Part shown: positions 23,041 through 32,085 of the stretch, piece after piece
Layout of the letters: the number at the start of each line of letters is the position of its first letter
Position numbering within the stretch: position 1 is the stretch's first letter
The notes under the pieces: generated by a model
The model's input: only the letters and a program-made list of their open reading frames with translations
Database searches by the model: none
Told to the model about the DNA's origin: nothing
Program-made: the position numbers and the translations under genes
Assembly: GCA_963971425.1 (NCBI GenBank)
Contig: OZ020514.1
Coordinates: 18,697,406-18,761,405, forward strand
Source of the DNA: Bryoerythrophyllum caledonicum
Taxonomy: Eukaryota; Streptophyta; Bryopsida; Pottiales; Pottiaceae
Length of the DNA: 64,000 bases
Direction: 5' to 3'

Positions 23041-24354
23041 ATAGGTTAGATTTAGGAGTAGTAGTAGCTTAGGGATCAGAATTAGGTAGCGATTAACGAT
23101 GGGGCCCAGAGTTGCACCCGGCTACTCAATCCGGAAACTAAGCCTTCCGGAAACTTAGGACCTTTCCGGAATTTTGCGTACTTTTCGGATGTCCGGAAAC
23201 CGGACCCGGGAAAATAGGATCTGAGATTCTCTTTTCCGGATTTTTCGGGATAAGATCCTCCGGATTTCTTGCAGATAGGATAAGCCTTAATTTAGGAACT
23301 ATTCTTGTACTTAGTAGATGGGTTTGAAAAACTCAGGACCTTGTTTTCTTTTCCTCTACGTTGAATATATTTCAGAGCTTTTCTAGAATTGCTACCTAGT
23401 ATTTGTGAAGAGAGTATTTTACGTGTGAGGTTCAAGGTCCGTTGCGGTACAAAAGTTTTGTGTAAGTTTCTTCAAAGAGAAGGATGTGTTGTTGTGCTAA
23501 GGAGTGAATCGGTTTGGATATTCAGTAGGGGAGTGTCCGGAACAACTGAAGGAGGTTGCAGAGGTGTTCCTGGTCACCTTCAGAGTCCGGAAGAACCAGG
23601 AGGGGAAGAGATATATTGCAGAGGCGTTCCTGGTAGTCTCTAGGGCACGGAACAGTCCGTGTGAACCCGAATTCCGGTCCAGAACCGGAGTTTACCCCCA
23701 CGATAGGAAAAACCTACTATGTGATTCTAGAAGGAGTCCTTCCAAGTAGAACTCTATCCGTATCCTTGTAGAGCTACAAAACTGCTACCGGAACGTCGTT
23801 GTAGTCCGGCCGTACCTTTGTGTGACCACATCCGAAAGGCCTTCCAGATGTCGTGAGAGTTACGTCTAGGACCAACACCCTATCACAGGTTAGTAGATTA
23901 GAGGAAGAGTGATTGTCCGGTCACTATAAACTTCGAGGCAGTGGGTGTCTAGCCACTTAAAGTCACAAGGCAGTGGGGAATCCGGCCACTTACACAAAAT
24001 AGGATCACTGGTCTTCCGGTCACTTGTTTAAACCTTCCGGAATCCACTCTGAGGGGAAACAGAGGTAAAACAAACTACCCCCCCACGTTCCCGGAAATCC
24101 TTTCCGGAAATAACTATGAAACCTTCCGGAATCTAGATCCGGAAAGTTTTTGCTTGGGTCTTGGAATCCGGAAAGATCCGGATCATCCCTGACTAGATTG
24201 ACTAACCTAGGTGATGAATAAACTAGTGATTTTGGGGTTAATTTGAAAGGATAACTAGATCTCTCTGGGAACAAAACCAGAGCGGTTTACTTTGGAAGCA
24301 ATTAGTGACGATTAAGTGCCTTCCGGAGGAATACTAACTCTGCAAACTACGACA
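23041..24354 (+). other. 3' noncoding part of unit C1
   Basis: 1.3 kb without a gene, dense in CCGGA words (seven within about 145 bases near 23120-23270). It is matched in reverse orientation by 38060-39360 (C3) and, for its last 510 bases, by 28970-29479 (C2). Two short related segments (about 23525-23600 and 23600-23650) repeat a GGAGG...AGAGG...TTCCTGGT pattern. Confidence 0.7.
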
Positions 24355-26074
24355 GTCGAGAAACCAATAGTCACGAGAGGGATATAAAGAAACTGAATCC
24401 AACTTTGGATACACCACATTTTTCTCACTTTGAATGTGTGTCCTAGGCTGGTGATTGTAAACTCTCAAACTTTTATTGAATACAAGCCTAGTTTTATGAT
24501 TTCTGATCTGTTGGTGTAATTTCTGCATTACCAATAGTCTACAGTACATCAGAGTTGTAGATTGGAGGTTAGAGGATGACGAAGTCAGAATCCTTGGGAT
24601 TTGGAAGGCTGATTGCAGAAGACCAGTAGTCGTTGATTGAGTCTATTTTCACAAAACACTGATTTGTGATAATGGCGCACAATTAATGGCTCAGGAATGA
24701 ATGACTGTATCTTAGATACAATTAATCTATGCTGCAGTCCATTCTCAATCACCACTTTGAGATTGTTGTAATATACAATTCGTCTTGAATACTACCAGTA
24801 TCTATAACTAAATTGAGTATCATAAATGGAGAAGCTGTGAAGCACTGTAGTAATTGAATCCTTTTATTATATTACCATTTGTGAAATCCTTTCCGATGGT
24901 AAACACCGAGTGATGTGACAAATTACCCTAAACCATAAAGTGATAATTACAAATAGTCATGTATGACTATTGTAATTCCTCCAAGTCTAAACTGAGATGA
25001 ATGGATAGCGGGTGAGGTAAAAATGCATACAATTATACTATTTGTCTGATAGAATTGCCGAGTGAAATTACGTCCATAATGTGTGAAATAAAGATTGATC
25101 ACCCTGAGTCAATAAATCATAAGACCATAATAAATTTCCCAAAAGCAATTTATGTCATTGTAGTATGAATTGAAGCATTGAAAGATCATGTGGATGAAGC
25201 ATGACAATTAGTGAAGGTAAATTGAGAAGAAAATAATTGCTAAAAGAGAGAGCAATGGAGAAAATGAAAGAGTAAGACTAAAGAGCCAAGAGTGGGCCGA
25301 GAGAGTCTTGAGAATGACCATGTTGTCATAAGTTGGGCTAGATGCCTTTTATATTAAAGTTTGACCAAGTGATCATTAAGTCAAGCTAAAGAAAAAGAGA
25401 TTGTTTGTATGTGTCATGAGATTGACGACATAAAACAAGACCATTTGCCATGAGGAAGTATTAGTGAGAGAACACATAGATTTGATAGCAAAGGGTTATC
25501 AATAACAACAATTATACCGAGATTGTGATATAATTGTTGTCCGGTGTTTCTTTGAATGGAAAGTTTTGCAGGTATGATGAAATGATTAACTTAAGGCGGA
25601 CTAGTGGAGCGAAAGTGGGAAGCCATGATAGAATTCTGTACCCAAAAGCTCTTGGCAAAATAGAATAGCTAGCATAGTTGTCAATTCTAATAAAAAGGAA
25701 TTAGCAATTAGAGTTGGCAATGGAATTGGTTATGATGCATTGATTATGAACAAGACAAATTGTATCACTCACTAAAACACTTAAAGACTATTTGAGTCCT
25801 TTAGTGAGAGGATCCCACACAATCACAAATGCATGTTTAACGACTAATTGATTGTAAGAGTGTAGAGTGCACTCACGGGAAAATCACAAGGGTTAATTAA
25901 CACACCTATAATAGATAATTCGTTATCTTAAGCAATTTGTTAAACAAAAGACATTCCTATCTAACATGTGACCTTAGTTATTCAAACGATAGACTGAATT
26001 AAGCCTCCCTAAGACCCCCCACTAAGAAATTATCTTGGATTTATTTATATTTACAAGACAAATTTTCCCCTACA
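24355..26074 (+). mobile_element. A2 3' LTR, continued, decayed and of uncertain end
   Basis: Sequence resumes after the GTCGA duplication. A TATAAAG at 24383-24389 is a good candidate for the LTR promoter. Near 25890-25960 a stretch with ATAGATAATTC and CTTAAG is weakly similar to the inner end of the element A LTR. No clear LTR end is found; the next recognisable item is the hAT fragment. No gene is seen. Confidence 0.4.
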
Positions 26075-26330
26075 ATGCGCCTGACCCTTCTCCGTATGCG
26101 CATGGCCCATCTCTGTACGCGTCCGCCCCCTTCACGCGCGCGACCTTGTTGTTGATGTGTCAGCCACGTAGTCGCCTTCGTGGCAGTGGGTAAATTGATT
26201 TACCTTGAGTCATGGTCAAACCACGGTTGACTCTTATCGGATGGACAACATCCTCTATCGGACGGAGAGCCGGACGGATGAACACTTCGAGACACACACT
26301 ACCGGAGGGTTGAACGGCCAAACAACCCTA
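26075..26330 (-). mobile_element. Truncated 5' end of a hAT element
   Basis: In reverse orientation this matches the first ~250 bases of the hAT at 7107. The end reads AACAACCCT, then subterminal repeats, then a block (26155-26205) nearly identical to 7224-7272, then GC-rich repeat units. The transposase is absent. It shows that the hAT family has at least one more copy here. Confidence 0.8.
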
Positions 26331-26610
26331 GTTCAAACTGGAACTCGAACAGGAGCACCAGAGTATCTCGGGTTTAACACGGCCTAATCACTGAGAGCAA
26401 GGGTCAGCCCCGGAGACATGAGATGGCCGGGTGCGAGAAAATATAGAGGCAAACAAGTTAGAGGGAAAAAAACAAAAAAGAATAGCAGGGAAGCTAGATA
26501 GAAAGGATCATGAGGGTAGCCAGCCAAAAGAAAGAGAAAAAGAGTGGTAGCAAAAGAGGAGGAAAAAAAAAAGCACGGGAAATAGTTGTAGAAAATGAAA
26601 AAGAAAAATA
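26331..26610. other. No gene seen
   Basis: Mixed sequence leading into a purine-rich stretch. No recognisable feature. Confidence 0.4.
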
Positions 26611-26961
26611 AAAGGATACAAAAAAGAAAAAAAGAAGGCTACAGAAAAAGAAAAAGCTGCAGGAAAAGCAGTCGAAAAAGAAATAGTAGTAGTAAAAGAA
26701 AAAGCTACTGAAAATGAAAAGCAGCAGAATTTGGAGGAAAAGAAAATGAGGGATGAGAGTCCTGGTTTTTCATCCAACCCAAATGAATGTCATCCAGCTA
26801 CGACGAAACCTTTTGACCAGCTCCAGAGAGTGTGTCCACTCTCTTTGGGTGGTGTTTTTGAAGAAGAGGAGTTTTGCAAGGATGGTTGTAGCTATGGCCG
26901 ATATGGTCTAAATTTAGAGGATATTAGGGTTTCCTGGAATTGGGAGTCCTATATGTGGTAG
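26611..26961 (+). pseudogene. Lys/Glu-rich coding remnant, unrecognised
   Basis: One frame from about 26611 to the stop at 26961 reads a Lys/Glu/Ala-rich helix (KEKAAGKAVEKEI) followed by a more globular tail (FEEEEFCKDGCSYGRYG). Upstream the same frame continues with stops (26520-26610) and similar composition. No family is recognised. It may be the end of a coiled-coil protein like those carried by the retroelements here. Confidence 0.35.
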
Positions 26962-27192
26962 GAAAATGCCGCAATAGGAGAGCGGCTGCAACTATCGCCA
27001 TCGAAGGCAATTGCACGGGCGGTGCAATAGGTGCCGTTGGAGGGGTTTGCAAAGGAAGGGCAGCAGCTACTACCGGAGGTCGTCTTTGCGAAGGAGCCAA
27101 CAACAATTGTTGAGAGGACCTAACAAGCAGAATCAGAGGAGTCCATGGCAACTGGCAAAGCGGAGGTCGGCGCTAAGAGACATCACAGTAGG
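26962..27192 (+). other. GC-richer sequence, possibly coding remnant
   Basis: Composition matches the Ala/Arg-rich remnant after the miniature element, but no clean frame is seen. The miniature CACTA-type element interrupts it at 27193. Confidence 0.3.
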
Positions 27193-27367
27193 CACTACAA
27201 GAAAACAGGGTGTTTAGCAATGTTTTGAGAAATTCCTAAGCAATGCCTAGGGGCTTGCTTTGAAAAGAAGCAACAACTATAGCGTGGTTTTATGTGTAAA
27301 GCATGGCCCTAAGCGTTGCTTAGGAGTTTTTCAAAACGTTGCTTTACACACTGTTTTTTCTGTGGTG
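27193..27367. mobile_element. CACTA-type miniature inverted-repeat element
   Basis: A 175-bp foldback element starting CACTACAAGAAAACAG, the classic En/Spm (CACTA) terminus, and ending CTGTTTTTTCTGTGGTG. The two halves are inverted copies over about 60 bases (GTTTTGAGAAATTCCTAAGCAA against the reverse complement of the end). It is flanked by the 3-bp duplication AGG (27190-27192 and 27368-27370), as expected for CACTA. It is too small to code for anything. Confidence 0.85.
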
Positions 27368-27370
27368 AGG

Positions 27371-28236
27371 AGGACGAAAGCGAGGAGATGCACACGAGCT
27401 GCGGACGCGGAGGAAGCCGCACTAGTCGACGCCAGGTGCACACATATTGACAGCAGTACAAGTCCAACATCGGGGGAGGAGCAGGCGCTCGCGGCTGCAA
27501 CACGGCCTGCGGCTAAGGTAAAGCAGACAACGAAGGTGAGCACGGCCGCGGAGTTGGGCTAGGTGCAGCGGCCGGCCGCGAAGAAAAGCAAGACCCCAAC
27601 AACGGAAGAGCCCGAAGAAGAGGCCAAAAGAGTAGCGACGACGCCAGCTAACACGCCGGTGCTCCGAGCGGGAGGCAACGCGAAAGACTGGAGCTGGCGG
27701 AGGTGAAGCGGTCCCGAACGCAGGCGGGGATAAAGCTGTCTTAGACGCAGCCAGAAGACGAAGCTGACTGTGTAGCCAAATTCACGGCAAAAACACTGAG
27801 GAAGCGCCGTTGCGACGACGCCGCAGGCGCTGCTAGGGAGCTTGAGGGGCATGGGACCGCGGCGGAAGTGACGATAATACCAATGACAGAGCAAGCGCTT
27901 GCGGAAAAGGTGGCGCACAACGCTGATAGAGAGCTAGTGGAGGTGACCCGGTTGCAGGCGAACCGGACAACACAGGAGAGCGAGGTTCACCTGCCGACGG
28001 TGGAGGCAAGCCAGAGGAGGAGGGCAAGATCTGCAGCAACAACGGAGCCGACTCGTCTGGAGGAACAAGGCACCGACAGGGAATCGAAGGAGGCGGCAGA
28101 GGCGCACACCAAGGCAGCTGCAGCACCGACGAAAGAGTCGGTGAGGGCGTTGAGTGAGGAGCACCACCAGCTGAAGATCGCAAGGGGATTCTCGAGTTTC
28201 AGCCCAACACGGCACAAACCCAGCCTTAAGCTTTGA
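27371..28236 (+). pseudogene. GC-rich Ala/Glu/Thr-rich coding remnant, unrecognised
   Basis: Two frames joined near 27720. The first (to about 27710) reads Ala-rich sequence such as AADAEEAALVDARC and EEPEEEAKRVATTPA. The second, with stops at first and open from 27868 to 28236, reads EQALAEKVAHNADRELVEV and SKEAAEAHTKAAAAPTKE. It looks like a helical, coiled-coil type protein with higher GC than its neighbours. No family or motif is recognised. Confidence 0.4.
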
Positions 28237-28969
28237 GGTCAGCTCTTTGATTTTTTTGGGATTTTATTAAGCCTTAAAGGAAATTCCAGTGGCTACACGC
28301 GCCTAGCAAATCAGTGGACGGAATTCACAACCGGTTAAGAAACTCCAAAACAAATATGGGTTTCTTATCATGGTTAGAATTTACAGAACTCCAAAACAAA
28401 TATTGGTTTCTTGTTATGGTCAGAATTTGCAACCGGTTAAGGAACTCCAAGGACTTTCATTGCTTGGATTATGGAAAACCAATTTCACATATCAAGGTGT
28501 TCAGGACCAGGTAGAGGGAAAACCTTTCACTTGCCTTGGGGAGGAGGATCAGTTGTATCACTAGGTTGGATTGGACACTAGAGAACACTACAAAATAAGT
28601 CGACACTAGCTCTCCAGGATTGGATGGAGGATTCTTACTCTGTATATGGGGCGTTTGATACGCCCAGGCCCATGAAGCCCGTGACTAGGCTTGAGTTCGA
28701 ATTGATGGCAACGGCGTAAGCTACGGGGGAGACACCTCCGCTGCCGGACATTTCTCTCCGGGATCCAGTGATTTAATCATTCCAAGTGAGCCCAGTCACA
28801 CCCTAGCCGTAGTCTCTCGATGTAGTTGCACCCAGACATGGCGCACCACCAAAACTGGTCACACGACCGAGTGGATTGTCGGCTTCTCAGCTCGAAAGTA
28901 TTATTTTCCTTCCCTAGACTGATGGCAGCACCCTGGATAGCGAGGCCCGGGGATTTCAGATGATGCTCC
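28237..28969. other. No gene seen; contains a short tandem duplication
   Basis: Noncoding. At about 28325-28450 a segment with GAACTCCAAAACAAATAT is present twice about 55 bases apart, together with ACCGGTTAAG words. Nothing else is recognised. Confidence 0.5.
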
Positions 28970-29479
28970 TGTTACAGTTTGTAGAGACAGTATCCCTCCG
29001 GAATGCATCCAATTGTCACTAAGTGCTTCCAAAGTAACCGCTCCGCTTTCGTTCCCATAGAGACCTAATGTTCTTTTCCAAATACTCCGAATAACTAAAC
29101 TTATCACAGCAAGTCGTTTATAAGTTAGTTAAAATCTTCACTTACGTAGGGTAGATCCGGATCCGTCCAGAGTCCGGATTATGTACAATGGTTTCCGGAA
29201 GTCTGGAGGGTAGTTTGATTTGTCTCTATTCCTCCTGAGAGAGTCTCTTGGAGTTTTTAAGCGAGTGGCCGGAGTCCACTGATCCTGTTTTGAATAAGTG
29301 GCTGGATTTCCCACTGCCCGGTGACTTAAAGTGGCTAGGCATCCACTGTCCAAAATTTACACTGACCGAACACCACTCTTCCTACACTGCTAACTGGTGA
29401 TTTGATTGCTGCTGCTAGACTTAGACTCTCATGACACCCGGAAAGCCTTCCGGATCCGGTCACACAGAGCGAAGTCCAG
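28970..29479 (-). mobile_element. Unit C2: 3' end of a C unit, cut by element B
   Basis: In reverse orientation this matches the last ~510 bases of C1 and C3, from the terminal TGTTACAGTTTGTAGAG at 28970 to 29479, where element B begins. The rest of the unit would lie beyond the window's right end if element B is inserted in it. Confidence 0.75.
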
Positions 29480-30373
29480 TGTGAGCCAAATAAACCGCCC
29501 CTACCGGGTGGCCTATCTTGAACACAAGTTCCTAAAATCGGGATACAACCCCATATGCAATCATCGGTGGAACTAACCATTCATGCTACCATCATGTCAT
29601 AGTGGTTAGGTTGTGGTTACTAAATGTTTTGGTGGACCTAGGGGTGGTGATGATTGAATTCAGCCTTAAGGAGGTTCCGAACTTCATACACACATAAATT
29701 TTACCCTAGAACTCCGTTTTTCAACGTTTTAAAGTTTAGATAGGTTCAACTCGACCTTATGGATTTGATTAGACCCTCAAAGACCACTTCCAGATCAAGG
29801 CGTGACCCTGACAGCAGCAGACAGCAGACAAGCTTCCTTTTCTTATCCAGAATTTATATGCCCATTATCTCTTAGGTTTTAACTCCGTTTTTTATGTTCA
29901 TTTTTTGAATCCTTAGTGTTTTTTTGTGCTTAATGCAATGGCAGCATTCAATTACCTATCCAACTTAACCCAGGACTCACAGCCTAGCAATCAACAGTAC
30001 AAGACTCAACTTTTATGTTTAGTCAAAACCATGTACCATACATCACGTGCACATCACATACATTCACACAAGGAGCCTTACTCGAACATCATGCCATCCA
30101 GATACCTCCAGTTGCATTTACCTACTATTGTCTTATTAAAACCGATAGTGTTGTTACGTTTGAAAGGAAACCCTAATTCTATTGAAAATTGGGCAGCGCT
30201 TCCGCGCGATGGTTGTAACTAGAAAATTTAGGGTTCCTTCTCCACAAGCAATCAAGATGATAATGAATCAATTGGAAGAGGAAGGAGGCTCCCTGATCCT
30301 GCTCAATTCACCCTCTGCCGTGTTCGTGTTCGTTCTTGTGATTGTGTCGTCCTCCTCTTCTTGGTGCTCTTCA

Positions 30374-31012
30374 CTCCGCAGCCCGTATCTTCGTCATCAC
30401 AACTCCGATCTACACGTTCTTGATCTTGTTGGAAAGCCAACGTTTTGATCTGTCTACTCCTAAAATCTTACCTTCATCAAACAAGAACTCTACGACTGAC
30501 AAGGGGAAACCCGAGGCCGTGCGATATCCGCCGATAATCCTCCAGCTGGTCGTCCTCGCTCTGCAGGTTGAATCTTCCTCGTCACAACTTCGATCTGTAC
30601 GCTCTTAAGCTTGTTAGAAAGCCAACGCTCTGATCTGACTACTTAAAGAAATTCCGCTTGATTGGACCAAAACTCCGTCACTGAGAAGGGGAACTCCGAG
30701 GCCGTGTGAGATCCGCCGCCGATCCTCTCGTTGTCCTTGCTCCGCAGCTTGTATATTCATTGTCACAGCTTCGATCTGCACGTTCTTGAGCTAGTTAAAA
30801 AGCTAACGCTCTAATCTAACTACACCTAAAAATTCAGCTCGATTGGACCAAAACTCCGCGACTGACAAGGGAAAAACTGAGGTCGTGTGAGATCTGCTGC
30901 CGATCCTCCAGCTCGTCGTCCTCGCTCCACAGCCCGTATCTTCGTCGTCACAACTCCAAATCACACGCTCTTGATCTTGTTGGAAAGCCCACTTTCTGAT
31001 CTAACTACCCTC
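30374..31012. repeat. About 183-bp tandem repeat inside the element B LTR, 3.5 copies
   Basis: The word CTC(C/T)(G/A)CAG followed by CGTATCTTCGTC-like sequence recurs at about 30374, 30559, 30740 and 30925, i.e. every 181-185 bases. Each unit also contains TTGTTGGAAAGCCAACG-like and ACCAAAACTCCG-like words. The units have diverged from each other. Confidence 0.8.
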
Positions 31013-31771
31013 CAATTTTTGTAACAATCGACTCAACATCCAACCCACACGAGGGGGAAATCTCAAACCCTACCTCTTCTCTCTCTTTCCACACACCTCA
31101 TCTCGGTTTCCTAGCTCCTACTCCACACACCCTCGAATGAGCGGCCTCCCAGGGGGTAACCCCAAGGCTTCTTGCTCCCTTCTTGGTTCCCAAGGTGGTT
31201 CCCTGCCGCCTTTGCCTTGTTCCATTAATGACCCTCTTTAATAAAAATACCATTAACCTATGACTACTTAACTCCGTGCCACCCTTGCATTAACACTAGT
31301 GGGTGTCCCACTAACCAAGGAATATCTAAATCTCAACTTTGACTCCATGCCACATGTGTGTGCATGATCTCAATAAGTGAGCTATTAAGCTAAATTCAAG
31401 GATGCTAAATCTAACTAATCTACCTAAATTGAATTCCCCTTGCTTGGGGTTAGGATTATTTTACCAAGTGATGGTGAGGGTTTTTTCCCACTTCTTTTGG
31501 ACCTTTTCTCTACTTTTTAAAGGGCTTTTTAAGCCTCCTTCTTTTTTCCTTCTCCTCACCATCATTCTTCTTCTTCTCCTAATTTTTTCCGTGGTTTCTT
31601 CACCGTGGCCAATTGCGGCCCCCGACTCGGTAGGAGGTAATTTCTTCTCCACCACTTCTATTTCTCCTTCTTTTCTATTGTTTTTGGTTTTTCCTAATCT
31701 TCTCTTCATTTTTTCCTTCCTAATTATTTTTTGGTTAACTTAATAAAATCCGTGGTTGCCATAAAGTGGCT

Positions 31772-31782
31772 CCTATTTAAGG
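31772..31782 (-). promoter_or_regulatory. Candidate TATA box of element B LTR
   Basis: On the minus strand CCTTAAATAGG lies about 150 bases into the LTR from its 5' side, a usual place for a U3 promoter. Confidence 0.3.
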
Positions 31783-31927
31783 AATTAGTGAATGGAAAGG
31801 CCATTTAGCCATCTTGATCAAAAATCATGGGTTAATCCTATCGAATTACCCACTTCAACTACTAGTTGAACCTAACACAATCGATGTGCGGTCCATTCAT
31901 CATCGGGAGCCGTTTTGGCGGCTCACA

Positions 31928-32085
31928 CATGGCGGCCATCTGGGACAACTTGAAGAGGCAGAGAACCCAAAGGCTTTTGCTTTTGGGCACACGGTCAAAA
32001 TTCCCTTATGTCGTATTTGAACAAGAACCAAGACCATAAGTAAGAAAATTGGGGAAGGCCCAAGTGGATGTAGGTTGTGAGTAAT
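31928..32085. other. Short region between pol end and LTR of element B
   Basis: Noncoding. At 31930 the plus strand reads TGGCGGCCATCTGGGAC, which resembles a primer binding site more than the expected polypurine tract. See the findings. Confidence 0.4.

Larger units (their letters stand above)
20546..24354 (+). mobile_element. Unit C1: 3.8-kb TG...CA unit with its own gene (probable gene-bearing solo LTR)
   Basis: A 3,809-bp unit that begins TGTGGGAA, ends CTACGACA and is flanked by the perfect 5-bp duplication GTCGA. TG...CA ends and five-base duplications are the signature of retroelement integrase. No copy of the first bases is found near the end, so it has no LTRs of its own and the whole unit behaves like a single LTR. 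It carries a TATA-like box and a 662-codon intact frame, and its noncoding parts are saturated with CCGGA. A second complete unit (38060-61334 with an insert) shares ends, gene and layout, and a fragment starts at 28970. Confidence 0.85.
29480..31927 (-). mobile_element. Element B 3' LTR (left copy)
   Basis: It begins TGTGAGCC and, 2,448 bp later, ends GGCTCACA, an 8-bp perfect inverted terminal repeat with TG...CA ends. The first ~1 kb is matched at 62971-64000. It holds a ~183-bp tandem repeat and long pyrimidine tracts (31484-31570, 31650-31730). The right border is inferred from the terminal repeat only, and no clear polypurine tract follows it. No gene is seen inside. Confidence 0.6.

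Noticed and set aside
20546..24354. Unit C1 as a normal host gene with promoter
   Set aside because: Target duplication, TG...CA ends and two further copies show it is mobile.
31402..31743. Hydrophobic 113-codon frame in the element B LTR
   Set aside because: A translation of a pyrimidine tract (Phe/Leu/Ser only), with no domain.
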